Source: Bacillota bacterium
GTDB lineage: Bacteria > Bacillota > Sulfobacillia > Symbiobacteriales > Symbiobacteriaceae
Length of the DNA stretch: 7,183 nt
Reading direction: 5' to 3'
NCBI GenBank assembly: GCA_028287415.1
Contig: JAQBPS010000344.1
Coordinates: 1-7,183 of the forward strand
Position numbers and translations under genes: made by a program. A model generated the notes under the pieces. That model worked only from the letters and a program-made list of their open reading frames with translations. It made no database searches and was not told the origin of the DNA. Positions 1 through 4,890 of the stretch are shown piece by piece; the stretch's first letter is position 1; each line of letters opens with the position of its first letter.

Positions 1-145
1 GATCGGCGCCGGCGACGGCCGCGGCCAGCGTGGCCTCGCTGCGCTCTCGCTGCTCGTCATGCACCGCCACTGTATGCCCGTGCTGCCGGAGGAGGCGGGC
101 CCAGCCGGCGCCGATCATCCCCCCGCCAATGATGCCGACCTTCAC
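1..145 (-). CDS. NAD-binding dehydrogenase, 3-hydroxyacyl-CoA dehydrogenase-like (partial, N-terminus only)
   Basis: Only the first 48 codons are present; the gene runs off the left edge. The GTG start at 145 overlaps the TGA stop of the nucleoside hydrolase by 4 nt (GTGA), so the two are translationally coupled in one leftward operon. The N-terminus reads MKVGIIGGGMIGAGWARLLR, a beta-strand followed by a GxGxxG dinucleotide-binding turn (residues 7-12) and the helix of a Rossmann fold. The second strand ends in an acidic residue (VAVHD, D at residue 30), which in this fold favours NAD over NADP. The GxIGxGWA pattern is typical of 3-hydroxyacyl-CoA dehydrogenase, lambda-crystallin and carnitine 3-dehydrogenase type enzymes. 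A 3-hydroxyisobutyrate or 6-phosphogluconate dehydrogenase type remains possible, because the substrate-binding part is outside the window. The fold is secure; the substrate is not. Confidence 0.8.
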   Translation of the reverse strand, partial: MKVGIIGGGMIGAGWARLLRQHGHTVAVHDEQRERSEATLAAAVAGAD

Positions 146-1128
146 CGCCGCACCCCGAGTCCTCGCTCGAGCGCGAGCGCCAGGGTTGCCTGCCCATCCG
201 CCTCCAGGGCGACGGCGGCGTTGGCGGGATTTCCGGTCAGGCCGAAACGGTCGCAGATGGTCTGCCCGCGGGTGAGCCCCCAGCCACAGTCGACTGCCAC
301 GTACATCGGCTGCCACCGCGCGAGTTCGGGCCGCAGCAGGATGGCCACGGCAAGCGGGTCGTTCATGACGCAGCCCTCAAGCTGCTCGGAGCGCTGGTGA
401 AACTCGACGTAGAAGCGCCACATGTCCGCCCACCAGCGCACCTCGGGGTCAGGGTGGCGGCCCAGCTCGGCGGCCAGGGCGGCGGGCATGAAGACGCAGC
501 GGGTGGCATCAAGGCCGACCATCCGCACGGGGATGTCCGCAGCGAACACCATCCTGGCGGCCTCCGGGTCGCACCAGGCGTTCCACTCCGACACGGGCGT
601 GGTGTTGCCGGGGGCACCCGCAGAGCCGCCCATCCAGATAATCTCCCGGAGCGACTGCTGACACCGCTCACGGTCGAGGGCGACGGCGAGGGCGACGTTG
701 GTGAGCGGGCCGAGTGCGATCAGGGTGACGGGCTCGTCAGCGGCGGCCAGCGTCTCCAGCATCGCCCGGGGGGCCTGGTTGGGGGGATCGGTGGCGGCGA
801 TGCTGTCGGGCGGCAGCGGCGGGACGGCGGCGCTGTCTGGCGGCAGCGGCGGGACGGCAGCATAGCCAAGGCCCTCCTCCCCGTGGGTGTCCAGTGCGAA
901 GGCGGGCGGCCGCAGCAGCGGGCGGGCGGCGCCGGGCCACACCGGCACGGTGCGGGCGCCGAGCCGCTCCAGCAGATAACGGGCGTTGCGGGTGGTCACC
1001 GCTACCTGGCTGTTGCCATAGGTCGTGGTCACGGCGATGACGCTCAGCTCGGGCGAGCGCACGGCCAGTGCGATGGCCAGGGCATCGTCAATGCCGGGGT
1101 CGGTATCGATCATAACCGGGATGGGCAC
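142..1128 (-). CDS. Nucleoside hydrolase (inosine/uridine-preferring family)
   Basis: A 328-residue protein, full length for the family, which cleaves the N-glycosidic bond of ribonucleosides to base and ribose in salvage. The GTG start at 1128 is chosen because a GGAGGTGA ribosome binding site lies 5 nt upstream (1134-1141) and the fold's first strand begins at once. The calcium and ribose-binding motif DTDPGIDD is at residues 8-15. A conserved TTYGN segment ends at Asn39, and DTHGEEGLG includes His82. A GNTTPVSEWNAWCDPEAA segment (residues 174-191) matches the substrate-binding stretch, and MNDPLA (255-260) corresponds to the usual HDPLA near the C-terminus. Two oddities are that the His before the C-terminal Asp is Asn256, and that residues 90-109 are two copies of AAVPPLPPDS. 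No signal peptide is seen, so it is presumably cytosolic. It heads a leftward operon with the overlapping dehydrogenase. Family assignment is secure; nucleoside preference cannot be read from the sequence. Confidence 0.93.
   Translation of the reverse strand: MPIPVMIDTDPGIDDALAIALAVRSPELSVIAVTTTYGNSQVAVTTRNARYLLERLGARTVPVWPGAARPLLRPPAFALDTHGEEGLGYAAVPPLPPDSAAVPPLPPDSIAATDPPNQAPRAMLETLAAADEPVTLIALGPLTNVALAVALDRERCQQSLREIIWMGGSAGAPGNTTPVSEWNAWCDPEAARMVFAADIPVRMVGLDATRCVFMPAALAAELGRHPDPEVRWWADMWRFYVEFHQRSEQLEGCVMNDPLAVAILLRPELARWQPMYVAVDCGWGLTRGQTICDRFGLTGNPANAAVALEADGQATLALALERGLGVRR
802..861 (-). repeat. In-frame 30-bp tandem duplication inside the nucleoside hydrolase gene
   Basis: Two adjacent 30-bp units (802-831 and 832-861) match at 28 of 30 positions, differing at 808/838 and 829/859. 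Both differences are silent, so each unit encodes AAVPPLPPDS (residues 90-99 and 100-109). The repeat lies just after the His82 motif, where the family normally has a variable loop. It looks like a recent or selectively maintained slippage duplication that lengthens a proline-rich loop. Confidence 0.9.
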
Positions 1129-1156
1129 AGCGTTCACCTCCCTGCTAATGTGCCCA
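1122..1156 (-). promoter_or_regulatory. Inverted repeat enclosing the ribosome binding site and start codon of the nucleoside hydrolase
   Basis: The arms TGGGCACA (1122-1129) and TGTGCCCA (1149-1156) are a perfect 8-bp inverted repeat separated by 19 nt. In the leftward mRNA this can form a stem-loop with GGAGGUGA in the loop and the GUG start codon (1128-1126) inside the 3' arm. It could limit initiation, or the DNA dyad could be an operator for a repressor acting on this divergent region. The pairing is seen directly; the regulatory role is inferred. Confidence 0.4.
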
Positions 1157-1225
1157 GCCGGGGGCAGGAACTGCACCGCTGCCTGCCGAAAGGGCGTCAC
1201 AATCAGATTAGAGGAGCGAAACGCA

Positions 1226-2188
1226 TTGCCGGTCACAGCGATCTGCGATTTCAGCGAAGGCGTGCATGCTGCGACTCGCCCTTTGGCTGGCGGCGGCCTG
1301 GGCACGGCACCGGGTGCGACGTCAGGTGAGTGGACCAGCCCCATCTACCGTACGTCGGGCCCCTTCGAGTGGGCCGTCGCCTCCTGGAACGGGCGTGGCC
1401 GCAGCCTGGAAGTGCTCGTCCGGGTCGCTATGCCGGCAGGATGGAGCCCATGGTTCAGCTTCGGCACCTGGTCCGCAGATGGGGATCGCCGCAGCTGCGA
1501 GGGGCAGGCGGTGACGGGCGTCGGCCGGCTGAGCACCGACACGCTGCTGCTGGAACGGCCCGCCCGTGCCTGGCAGATGCGGATCCGACTGAGCGATGCC
1601 ACTGTCGGCCGGGCATGGCTTTGCACCGCCTTGCCGGAGCATCGCAGCCCGGAGGGCCCCGATCGGGCCGCATGGGGTGTCGACCTGCCCGTGCCGCGCC
1701 GCTCCCAAATGATCTACCCCAACGGGGGCAACGTCTGGTGCAGCCCGACCGCGCTTGCCATGGTGATGGCCTACTGGGGCCATGAGGAGTCGATCCCGGA
1801 GCAGGTGGTGCCGGGGGTGTACGACAGCGCCTACGACGGCCATGGCAACTGGCCGTTCAACACGGCCTACGCCGGCGCCCGGGGGTTTGTCGCCCGGGTC
1901 GACCGCTTCAGCTGCTTCGCGGAGCTGGAGCGGCAGGTGGCCGCAGGCTTCCCGGTCATCGCCGGCGTCGCTTACGAGCGGGTATGGCTGGAGAATGCCC
2001 CCATCGGTCAGACCCTGGGGCACATCCTGGTTGTGTGCGGCTTTACACCCGAGGGCGATGTGATCGTCAATGATCCGGCCGCACCGGATGATGCGGGCGT
2101 GCGCCTGGTGTACAAGCGGGAGCAGTTCCGCCAGGCGTGGCTGGACAGGGGCGGGGTTGTGTATCTGGTCGAGCCGGAGAACATGTGA
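1226..2188 (+). CDS. C39-family peptidase (papain-like cysteine peptidase, Peptidase_C39_2 type)
   Basis: A 320-residue protein. The TTG at 1226 is chosen as start because GAGGAG (1211-1216) lies 9 nt upstream and the conserved N-terminal region begins soon after; GTG at 1262 is an alternative. Residues of about 5-140 form a beta-rich domain with the recognisable segments GEWTSP and FEWAVASWNG, common in bacterial proteins of this architecture. The C-terminal half is the peptidase domain. It has NVWCSPTALAMVMAYWG with the presumed nucleophile Cys172, then GHILVVCGF with His266, then VNDPAA with Asn282/Asp283 as the third catalytic position. Members cleave peptides, and the family includes bacteriocin-leader peptidases. 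There is no ABC-transporter domain and no bacteriocin-like gene nearby, so an export role is not supported. No signal peptide or membrane segment is visible. The gene is monocistronic and diverges from the nucleoside hydrolase. The substrate is unknown. Confidence 0.88.
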   Translation: MPVTAICDFSEGVHAATRPLAGGGLGTAPGATSGEWTSPIYRTSGPFEWAVASWNGRGRSLEVLVRVAMPAGWSPWFSFGTWSADGDRRSCEGQAVTGVGRLSTDTLLLERPARAWQMRIRLSDATVGRAWLCTALPEHRSPEGPDRAAWGVDLPVPRRSQMIYPNGGNVWCSPTALAMVMAYWGHEESIPEQVVPGVYDSAYDGHGNWPFNTAYAGARGFVARVDRFSCFAELERQVAAGFPVIAGVAYERVWLENAPIGQTLGHILVVCGFTPEGDVIVNDPAAPDDAGVRLVYKREQFRQAWLDRGGVVYLVEPENM

Positions 2189-2358
2189 TGGCACAAGCCA
2201 AAATGAGCGGCCCGCTGCCCGGGCTGGTCAGGCGCAGGCAGATCCAGATGAGTTTGGCCGTTCCGCTCAGGTGGTGATCGAGCAGGATGGAGGCCGGGGC
2301 GGAGGGCGGAGGGCGCAAGCATGGGCGCAATCGCCTCCACAATAGCAAGTAACATATC

Positions 2359-2385
2359 CCGCAGTACCCCCAGGGGGTACTGCGG
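2359..2385. repeat. 27-bp perfect palindrome containing a TACCCCC/GGGGGTA core
   Basis: Thirteen-base arms, CCGCAGTACCCCC and its exact complement, flank a single central A at 2372. The core at 2365-2379, TACCCCC-A-GGGGGTA, has the look of operators bound by CsoR/RcnR-family metal or sulfur sensors, which are G/C tracts flanked by TA. In RNA it would be a very stable hairpin. No T tract follows it, so it is not a standard terminator. The nearest downstream gene starts 275 bp away and no metal or sulfur gene is in the window, so the role is open. Confidence 0.6.
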
Positions 2386-2406
2386 CCGGCGGTGGGTGAC
2401 CGCCGG
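2386..2406. repeat. Second perfect hairpin abutting the palindrome
   Basis: CCGGCGGT (2386-2393) and ACCGCCGG (2399-2406) are an exact 8-bp inverted repeat with a GGGTG loop, starting one base after the 27-bp palindrome. Together they give two back-to-back stable stem-loops in a non-coding stretch. No poly-T follows on either strand. Confidence 0.55.
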
Positions 2407-2631
2407 GGCGGCGTGGTCGGCTCGCGCTTGCAATTCTTTCAACTGAAGCCAGCGTGATGGCAAAGATGTGGGTAAAGGGGGTCAAGGGTGCACGCTGGCA
2501 ACAGCCGGGCGACCGGGCGGGGTTTGAGGCTGCGTGTGCTCCTGCAGCCCTGCGAATCTATGCGCAAAACGAATCGGCCGCATGCCATTTTTTCATTATT
2601 ACGGCGGAGAGAACGGACAGGGATGCCGGGG

Positions 2632-2637
2632 TAAAAT
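2632..2637 (+). promoter_or_regulatory. Candidate -10 element upstream of the SRPBCC-like gene
   Basis: TAAAAT matches the TATAAT consensus at 5 of 6 positions in otherwise GC-rich DNA, 23 bp before the start codon. No good -35 hexamer is seen at 16-18 bp spacing. The AT-rich pocket at about 2585-2602 lies upstream. Weak support. Confidence 0.3.
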
Positions 2638-2660
2638 AGTCGCAAAGGGAGTGAGCGCGC

Positions 2661-2951
2661 ATGCGCAGGGTGAAGGGTTACATCCACATCCAGGCGCCGG
2701 TGCAGCGGGTCCGCACCCTGGCCGGGGCCGGCAGCACGGAGTGGATGGTCGCCCGCAGCGGCCTGCTCGGGCCGACCAGAACCAGCACCTGGGACGCAAC
2801 CGAAATGGACGGCGGCACCCGGTTCACCTTGCAAATGGAGTACGGCTCACGACTGCCCTTCCTTGACTCCCTGGTCGCTGACGACCTGCACCACTCCCTG
2901 GCGCAGAGCCTGAGCCGCCTCAAACACCTTGCCGAGCACCCCGGGGGCTGA
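2661..2951 (+). CDS. Small SRPBCC-like (START/polyketide-cyclase fold) protein, compact form
   Basis: A 96-residue protein with ATG at 2661 and a GGGAG ribosome binding site (2647-2651) 9 nt upstream. The N-terminus VKGYIHIQAPVQRVRTL matches the first strand and first helix of SRPBCC-fold proteins, which often begin with a strand, then APVE-like, then a helix. The middle, TSTWDATEMDGGTRFTLQMEY, resembles the central beta strands. The amphipathic C-terminus (about residues 68-92, ending SLSRLKHLAEH) matches the long C-terminal ligand-covering helix. SRPBCC proteins are usually about 140-160 residues and bind hydrophobic ligands. Here several central strands appear to be missing, so it may be a reduced form or an internally deleted relic. 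The open frame, ribosome binding site and terminator argue that it is expressed. Ligand and function are unknown. Confidence 0.6.
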   Translation: MRRVKGYIHIQAPVQRVRTLAGAGSTEWMVARSGLLGPTRTSTWDATEMDGGTRFTLQMEYGSRLPFLDSLVADDLHHSLAQSLSRLKHLAEHPGG

Positions 2952-2965
2952 TCAGCCCCCGGTTT
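2941..2965 (+). terminator. Rho-independent terminator overlapping the SRPBCC-like stop codon
   Basis: A perfect 22-bp palindrome (2941-2962) with arms CCGGGGGCTGA and TCAGCCCCCGG is followed by TTT. In RNA it gives a 9-bp stem with a GAUC loop. The last codons (Pro-Gly-Gly) and the TGA stop of the SRPBCC-like gene lie within it, with the stop straddling stem and loop. Confidence 0.7.
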
Positions 2966-3015
2966 CGCATTCCGGGGCCGCTTCCCGCCTACACTACTGC
3001 GTGGAGGGGAACGGA

Positions 3016-3795
3016 ATGCCAGGCATCTCGCTCCAGATGGGCGGCGCACAGGTCACATCGCTGGATGAGCTCCTGGCGCTGATGGCCCGGCGCCTGAAGC
3101 GGTTCGATGCCGCCCGTGACAACCGGGCTGCGTTCTTGTGCGTCTACCGGACCATGACCGACGGCGTCCGGGACAAACTCGGCACCGACTTCTTCATCGA
3201 TGGCGGCTGGATCGAACGAGTGGCGGTGCGCTTCGCCTGGTGGTACTTCGATGCGCTCGACCGCTACGACCGGGGGGACCGGGCGCCTCCCGCCTGGGCC
3301 TTTGCCTTCGACACGGCCCGGCGCGGGCGGGCCTTCCTGCTGCAGGACATCCTCCTGGGGATGAATGCGCACATCAACAATGACCTGCCGGTGGTGGTCG
3401 CTGCGATCCTCCGGGACGAGGCGGACAACACGAGCGTCCCCAGGATGACCCGGCGCCGGTTCGACCACGACCAGATCAACCGGGTACTGAACCTGGTGAT
3501 CCCGGAGGTGGAGCATGAGGTCGCCCGCCACTACGGCCGGCTGGTCCGCCCGCTGGGACAGCTGGTCGGGACGCTCGATCAGTCGCTGTCGACGTTTGGG
3601 CTGAGAAGCTGGCGCAACAGGGTCTGGCGCAACGCCCAGTTCCTGCTCGCCGCTGATGGCGAGGCGGAGCGGCAGCGGGTGATCCACTTTATCGAAACGG
3701 ATGCGCTCGGCGTGGCCCGGGACATTGACCGCTTCCCGGTGCTGAGCTGGTTCCGGCCCATCGCCCCCTTGATGCGGCGGTGCCGGCTTTGGTGA
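3016..3795 (+). CDS. DUF5995 family protein
   Basis: A 259-residue protein of unknown function. The ATG at 3016 is chosen because GGAGGGGA (3003-3010) is 5 nt upstream; the frame is open farther upstream but that part overlaps the preceding gene and terminator. Features shared with DUF5995 proteins are an N-terminal helical segment with DELLALMARRLKRFDAARDN, then FLCVYRTMTDGV. A region rich in aromatic residues around WIERVAVRFAWWYFDAL follows, and then the hallmark LLGMNAHINNDLP at residues 113-125 (His119, Asn121, Asp123). The sequence appears all-helical and lacks a signal peptide. The conserved His/Asn/Asp cluster suggests a buried polar or metal site, which is inference only. A terminator lies between it and the SRPBCC-like gene, so it is probably transcribed from its own promoter, which I could not identify. 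Confidence 0.75.
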   Translation: MPGISLQMGGAQVTSLDELLALMARRLKRFDAARDNRAAFLCVYRTMTDGVRDKLGTDFFIDGGWIERVAVRFAWWYFDALDRYDRGDRAPPAWAFAFDTARRGRAFLLQDILLGMNAHINNDLPVVVAAILRDEADNTSVPRMTRRRFDHDQINRVLNLVIPEVEHEVARHYGRLVRPLGQLVGTLDQSLSTFGLRSWRNRVWRNAQFLLAADGEAERQRVIHFIETDALGVARDIDRFPVLSWFRPIAPLMRRCRLW

Positions 3796-3802
3796 CGGGA
3801 AC

Positions 3803-3833
3803 AAGGAGCCATCCCGGCGGGGATGGCTCCTTT
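3803..3833. terminator. Strong terminator between convergent genes
   Basis: A perfect 13-bp stem, AAGGAGCCATCCC (3803-3815) and its complement (3820-3832), closes a GGCG loop and leads into TTT on the plus strand. It starts 8 bp after the DUF5995 stop. On the minus strand it lies 22 bp past the kinase stop and is followed by TTGTT, so it may serve both directions. Confidence 0.8.
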
Positions 3834-3854
3834 GCGTGCCTCCGGCTGTTGCTC

Positions 3855-4742
3855 TCAGTGCCCGCGCTTCGTCTGAAACTGGCCCAGGTGTTTGATCGCC
3901 TGCGCCAGCGTATCCGGGCCACCCGAGCTCCCCGCCTTCAGGAAAAGCAGGAGCGGCTCGGGTCCGGGCGCCAGCACCACGGGCAGGCCGGGCTCGACCT
4001 CAGCCAGCACGAGCAGCTCGCCAATCCCCAGCTTCCGGCAGAGGGCGGCGCAGGTGTCGGTGCCCACAGCGATCACCCGCCGGGTGCTCCCCCTGGTGGT
4101 GATGGCGCCCGAAATGACTCCCTGACCGACCCGGGCCAGCATGTTCACGACCCGGTTTCCGAGCTCCTCTGCCGAGGTGCCGCGCTTGGCCGCCATCCGC
4201 CGGGTCATCTCCACCGCCTCGGGCCAGTTCTCCGAGCGCACGACCACGTTCCGCCCCTGCTCGGCAGTGGCGGCCGCCCCGGACCGAAGGCCCATCAGCT
4301 GCGTCTCATCCTGGCCCAGCACCAGCTCGCGCCGCAGCGTCAGCACCAGGGCGCCGTCATCGGCCAGGCGGTCGATCTGCGCACGGACCCCCGGAGCCGC
4401 GGAGCCGATCAGTACGAGCGTACCGCCGGGCCCCCGCACATCCAGCTCAGCGAGCGGGTCAAACGACGCGGGCGGCTCCGTTTCGGTCTGCGCATCGCCC
4501 GTCGGCGGCCCTGCGCCCCAACGCTCAAGCGCGGCAGAGGCTCTGTCGTATTGCTCGCTGCCAGCCGGGGCCACGATGATCGCCACGTCCGTCCGCCGCG
4601 CCCCCAGATGTTCGGGCAGGCGGTCCAGGTCAGTCTGGGGGGTGAAGATCCGCACCGCATAACCCTGGCTGGCGAACCTGCACCCCATTCCAATCGCGCT
4701 GACCTCATCACTGGCCACGAACCCGACTTTCTCTACCAACAA
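3855..4742 (-). CDS. Four-carbon acid sugar kinase-like protein (DUF1537 family), shortened N-terminal domain
   Basis: A 295-residue protein. The start is TTG at 4742 (or TTG at 4739), set by GGAGG (4749-4753) 6 or 9 nt upstream. The C-terminal two thirds match the nucleotide-binding domain of DUF1537 kinases, which phosphorylate acid sugars such as erythronate or threonate. It begins GGTLVLIGSAAPGVRAQI, continues with the GTSAEELG and RRVIAVGTDTC region that replaces the usual AGGxTS, and ends with LLLFLKAGSSGGPDTL (Lys269), the counterpart of the usual KSGNFGG. The N-terminal substrate domain is only about 95 residues instead of more than 200. The usual DDLTGA signature is replaced by SDEVSAIGMG (residues 11-20), and no K-x-DSTLRG motif is present. 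Family members are normally about 420-470 residues. It may be a non-catalytic or regulatory derivative that kept ATP binding. Family assignment of the C-terminal domain is good; kinase activity is doubtful. Confidence 0.75.
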   Translation of the reverse strand: MLVEKVGFVASDEVSAIGMGCRFASQGYAVRIFTPQTDLDRLPEHLGARRTDVAIIVAPAGSEQYDRASAALERWGAGPPTGDAQTETEPPASFDPLAELDVRGPGGTLVLIGSAAPGVRAQIDRLADDGALVLTLRRELVLGQDETQLMGLRSGAAATAEQGRNVVVRSENWPEAVEMTRRMAAKRGTSAEELGNRVVNMLARVGQGVISGAITTRGSTRRVIAVGTDTCAALCRKLGIGELLVLAEVEPGLPVVLAPGPEPLLLFLKAGSSGGPDTLAQAIKHLGQFQTKRGH

Positions 4743-4774
4743 GCGCCACCTCCGGATCAAACATGCTCAACCTG

Positions 4775-4803
4775 ATCATACGATACCGGCACGGCCCGCT
4801 CAA
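4775..4803 (-). promoter_or_regulatory. Sigma-70-like promoter for the DUF1537 kinase-like gene
   Basis: On the minus strand, TTGAGC (4803-4798) and TATGAT (4780-4775) are separated by exactly 17 bp. The -10 matches consensus at 5 of 6 positions and the -35 at 4 of 6. The element ends 32 bp before the proposed TTG start, giving a short leader that carries the GGAGG site. No comparably good promoter is visible for the divergent P450. Confidence 0.6.
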
Positions 4804-4890
4804 GGCGAGTCTATAAGGCCATATGAAGGGATTATTCATGACTGTGCGTAAATCACTGGTATCGGCACGATCAGACCGGAGGGATTGCGT

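Larger units (their letters stand above)
2189..2660. other. 472-bp intergenic region with hairpins and a possible gene remnant
   Basis: No intact gene is supported here. The region holds a 27-bp palindrome (2359-2385), an adjacent hairpin (2386-2406), an AT-rich pocket around 2585-2602 that includes a run of six T, and a TAAAAT hexamer before the next gene. A short hairpin around 2208-2225 after the peptidase stop lacks a T tract, so no clear terminator follows that gene. On the minus strand, 2288-2208 has an open stretch beginning ILLDHHLSGTAKLIWICLRL in which 24 of 27 codons end in G or C. A neighbouring frame farther upstream (about 2463-2300) also reads open. This could be a frameshifted, decayed leftward gene, but the evidence is weak and the open frame may be a product of high GC. 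Confidence 0.5.

Noticed and set aside
1266..1325. ATG with a GAAGG site that begins a signal-peptide-like MLRLALWLAAAWA sequence
   Set aside because: It is in a different frame from the peptidase. The peptidase frame is already family-like across this stretch (SEGVHAATRPLAGG to GEWTSP), so no frameshift needs to be invoked.
397..1329. Long plus-strand open frame opposite the nucleoside hydrolase
   Set aside because: Its product is rich in Gly, Arg and His with no family features, while the minus strand encodes a full family protein with motifs and a ribosome binding site. It is a high-GC antisense shadow.
1322..2194. Long minus-strand open frame opposite the C39 peptidase
   Set aside because: Low-complexity Pro/Ala/Arg/His product without motifs; the plus strand carries the catalytic residues and a ribosome binding site.
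2560..2600. Run of six T as a terminator for a transcript from the left
   Set aside because: The stem that can form before it is only about 5 bp with a long loop, which is too weak to call.
2966..3015. TACACT at 2990-2995 as a -10 element for DUF5995
   Set aside because: There is no -35 at proper spacing, and the implied transcript start would fall on the ribosome binding site.
2989..3804. Long minus-strand open frame opposite DUF5995
   Set aside because: Its composition is typical of an antisense GC-rich frame and its start lies in the terminator region; the plus frame shows the DUF5995 hallmark segment.
3780..4775. 331-codon plus-strand open frame opposite the DUF1537 gene
   Set aside because: Biased composition and no recognisable domain; it would also run through the terminator at 3803-3833.
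4804..4890. Promoter for the P450 in the divergent region
   Set aside because: TATAAG at 4812 and other AT-rich hexamers have no acceptable -35 partner at 16-18 bp, so none can be called.
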